NCBI GenBank assembly: GCA_002946415.1
Contig: NJPS01000009.1
Coordinates: 41,702 to 105,701, forward strand
DNA from: Rutstroemia sp. NJR-2017a BVV2
Lineage: Eukaryota; Ascomycota; Leotiomycetes; Helotiales; Rutstroemiaceae
Reading direction: 5' to 3'
Length of the DNA: 64,000 nt
A model generated the notes under the pieces. The model made no database searches and was not told the DNA's origin. It saw nothing but the letters and a program-made list of their open reading frames with translations. Each line of letters opens with the position of its first letter. Position 1 is the stretch's first letter. The position numbers and the translations under genes are program-made. This document shows positions 61,735 to 64,000 of this stretch, piece after piece.

Positions 61735-63516
61735 TTAGGGCATCCCCTTTTCCCAAACTCGGCCCCTCCCTCTTCCTCGTCCCAACCCTCGCATTCTCAG
61801 TTCATTTTCCAAGTCTAGTCTTCTGCGCTCTCTCTTACGAGCTTCTTCATCTGCTTGCCATTGCTTCCTACTGGCCGTACAAATATCTCGTGGGGTTTGT
61901 CCACCTGCATTTGACTGGTTCATCAAAATGTTGGCCTCCTCTTCAGACAGTCCTTGCAGCAGAACCTCTATCATCTTGTCTTGCGCCTTCACGCGATCGG
62001 AAGGACAATAACTACCTCGTGCTGCTATATGAAGCGGTGTTTCTCCTTCATGGTTGACAATTCTCATACTGGCACCTCTGTTGATCAGATGCTGTGCTAC
62101 TTTGATATCTGGCAAGAACTTGGCTGCGAAATGCAGAGGTGTGTTACCATTCTGATCGGTATCATTCACGTCAGCCCCATGGTCTAACAGCAAGTCGATC
62201 AAACCTAAATCGATAGTTGTGCTACGTTGAATACAGTATACGAGATCGTGCAGAGGAGTTTCTCCAGTCCTACCACGAATACTGCTGTCTGCTCTATGTT
62301 TGCATAGTTCTTGAATGATCGCAACATGTTTCTCGCCACAGTATCCATGCCTCCTTATAGCGTAGTGTAGTGGTGTGTCTCCCTCATTGTTCTGGGAATT
62401 AATAGTAGTCGGATCAACAGCTAGGAGCGCCTTGATTGTGGCTATAGTATCCAGTACGAATGGATCTTCCTCAAGGTTGTCCTCATCCTGGTAAGGATGT
62501 CCCCAGGCTGCCCAGTGAATTGGAAGGCGCCCGAAGCTATCTTTGTATTCAGACATTTCGCAGCCTCCAAAAGCTAGGGCATGTTCAAGGAGTACTTGAA
62601 TTCCCCCGAAATTGGAGTATAAGCTTCCGATGTGAAGTGCTGTCACATCTTTGACAATCTCATCTCCAAATCCATATTCATTTCCACTGTGTGATAACAA
62701 GAAGTAGTTCTGTTTCATATAAATATTGGCTCCCTCATGAATTAGACGTTTTACGAGCAGGGGACTTGCTCGGGATATGGAAGCGCCAAGAACTGTCGTG
62801 AATGTACTGTCATTACTCTCATTTCCGTCCTTGGAGCTTCCTTCGACAAACATCGAATGTTTGTGAACATCCTTTACACAAGCACCACGATCAAGAAGCA
62901 GGTTCATCACATTTTCTGCCCGAGCAAGATACCCCTCCAGTGAATCGTGGGAGTGATTCTCCTCTGCTCTCGGAACATACATAAAGGATTTTGCAGCAGC
63001 TAGAATTGGCGTGTAACCTTCGTCGTCTCTCGAGTGAATCTCGCCGTATTTTGCTCTCCATGGTCCATCTAGCAGAAAAAGAATGGTCTCGAGGTGTGCA
63101 TGATGACATGCAGTTTGTAACAGACCATATTGTCGCTTATCAGGTCCAGCCAAGTCAAGGTTGAGAGGCCGTAATGCCCTGTCCCAATGTTCCAAGAGCA
63201 TGCGAAGAGCGTTAGTACTGCCGGAAGCAGCGGCATTCCAGAAAGCATCATTTTCCGGCTGGGGTGAACCTCCGGGGCCGAGCCGTATTCTAGAGGAGCT
63301 TGCTAAGTATCGACTCAAGATAGCCACATCATCAAATCTGGAGATGGTTGCCAATAGCGAGCCGTATTCATTTTCATAAATAGTAATGCCGTTTTCGTCC
63401 ACCGTCTTTCCACAGTCCAGTATTTCGTATTTCTCTGTCTCTTCGTTCCATGTTAGAATCGGCTGTCGGAAATCTTCATATCTCCGTTTTGACATTGAGA
63501 GGGATTCTGCAGCCAT
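61735..63516 (-). CDS. Ankyrin-repeat protein, unknown role
   Basis: Single exon, 593 residues from the ATG at 63516 (an upstream TTG at 63537 only extends the open frame). Ankyrin repeats run from about residue 85 to 555: ENDAFWNAAASGSTNALRML, YGLLQTACHHAHLETILFLL, TALHIGSLYSNFGGIQVLLE, GRLPIHWAAWGH, GDTPLHYAIRRHGYCGEKHV, GETPLHDLVY, GNTPLHFAAKFL and GETPLHIAARG. The last four are near consensus; earlier ones are divergent. The C terminus is charged, with a GRGRGRGR run that could bind nucleic acid. No enzymatic or membrane segment is present. The repeats imply protein binding; nothing in the context suggests the partner. Confidence 0.88.
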   Translation of the reverse strand: MAAESLSMSKRRYEDFRQPILTWNEETEKYEILDCGKTVDENGITIYENEYGSLLATISRFDDVAILSRYLASSSRIRLGPGGSPQPENDAFWNAAASGSTNALRMLLEHWDRALRPLNLDLAGPDKRQYGLLQTACHHAHLETILFLLDGPWRAKYGEIHSRDDEGYTPILAAAKSFMYVPRAEENHSHDSLEGYLARAENVMNLLLDRGACVKDVHKHSMFVEGSSKDGNESNDSTFTTVLGASISRASPLLVKRLIHEGANIYMKQNYFLLSHSGNEYGFGDEIVKDVTALHIGSLYSNFGGIQVLLEHALAFGGCEMSEYKDSFGRLPIHWAAWGHPYQDEDNLEEDPFVLDTIATIKALLAVDPTTINSQNNEGDTPLHYAIRRHGYCGEKHVAIIQELCKHRADSSIRGRTGETPLHDLVYCIQRSTTIDLGLIDLLLDHGADVNDTDQNGNTPLHFAAKFLPDIKVAQHLINRGASMRIVNHEGETPLHIAARGSYCPSDRVKAQDKMIEVLLQGLSEEEANILMNQSNAGGQTPRDICTASRKQWQADEEARKRERRRLDLENELRMRGLGRGRGRGRVWEKGMP

Positions 63517-64000
63517 TGGTGGCTTGTCAGGACACAAATTTCTAGGGTCCTATGTTGAGTGGCTTTAAATAATATAGTTGTCCACTTGCGTCAATGAGAT
63601 TGAGGACCGATTCCCCGTATAACGTGTCCGGCGTGAGCCCCACCAGAGGGCAAGGACCTCCATGCGGTTGTGCACCTGATTTATGGGGCCGAATCTGGAA
63701 GCCGTGGATTTGTCGCCGGTTTACGGCTCCTACGATCTAGCAACTTAACAAGAAACCATTATAAAGCAATTTATTTATGGATGCCAACACGGAGATAAGT
63801 TCAGTGATGGGAGTAGTGTACGGCCGTATTACGGTGGCTGATATCGGCCTTCTAATACATACGTACGTACATATTATCAGATTTGATACCACTGGGGATA
63901 TACTAGAATACCGGAATTTAGGATGGAATGTAGAATAATTGCCTGAGGACTTGCAGATTCGCTTCACAATTGCCTAGTTAGGAAGTTCAAATTCCTGGAA
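63517..64000. other. Promoter flank of ankyrin gene to window end
   Basis: Upstream of the ankyrin gene. Short frames only; no feature supported. Confidence 0.5.

Overview
This window looks like nuclear DNA of a filamentous ascomycete (Pezizomycotina). Genes are split by short introns (mostly 43-113 bp) with GTRNGT donors, CTAAC/CTGAC-like branch sites and YAG acceptors. It carries a HET-domain gene, a DIM-2 type DNA methyltransferase and other families typical of filamentous fungi. A Leotiomycete (Helotiales-like) host is my inference from the two-TM membrane-protein family at 7.6-9.3 kb and the overall gene content; I cannot prove it. No gene is cut by the window edges. I see no tRNA, rRNA, CRISPR array or intact transposon.

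Layout. 1.3-5.7 kb: 5-oxoprolinase. 6.1-7.2 kb: a degenerate dynamin-type G domain joined to a beta-trefoil-like domain. 7.6-9.3 kb: two-TM membrane protein. 9.3-14.6 kb: a gene-poor, repeat-bearing stretch whose only confident gene is a HET protein. 14.6-20.6 kb: NAD(P)-binding epimerase-like protein, GT25 glycosyltransferase and a lipoxygenase with all metal ligands. 21.1-25.8 kb: NYN-domain protein and three small unknown or poorly known genes. 27.3-35.6 kb: DIM-2-like methyltransferase, Mtf2-like mitochondrial RNA factor, and CMR1, which shares a bidirectional promoter with the Mtf2-like gene. 36.8-44.3 kb: GRAM-domain sterol glucosyltransferase and the RNA polymerase II CTD phosphatase FCP1. 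45.5-50.5 kb: complex I subunit NDUFA13/GRIM-19, ribosome assembly factor RSA3 and mitoferrin. 51.8-63.5 kb: MIT/AAA ATPase, mitochondrial ribosomal protein uS17m, VID27, a DEK_C/HIRIP3-like chromatin protein and an ankyrin-repeat protein.

The genes are mostly independent housekeeping loci, not an operon or an obvious biosynthetic cluster. Several touch chromatin or transcription (DIM-2, CMR1, FCP1, HIRIP3-like) and several touch mitochondria (Mtf2-like, NDUFA13, mitoferrin, uS17m).

The features I find most unusual are: (1) the pseudo-dynamin/beta-trefoil fusion; (2) a recurrent abrupt switch from C-rich to G-rich sense strand near the 3' part of many genes, visible at synonymous positions; (3) a 102-bp, stop-free GC-AG intron inside the FCP1 BRCT region, plus a uORF ending five bases before the FCP1 start; (4) a mitoferrin reading frame that extends about 93 codons upstream of its first ATG without any ATG. 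All gene models are hand-built from splice signals and reading-frame arithmetic.
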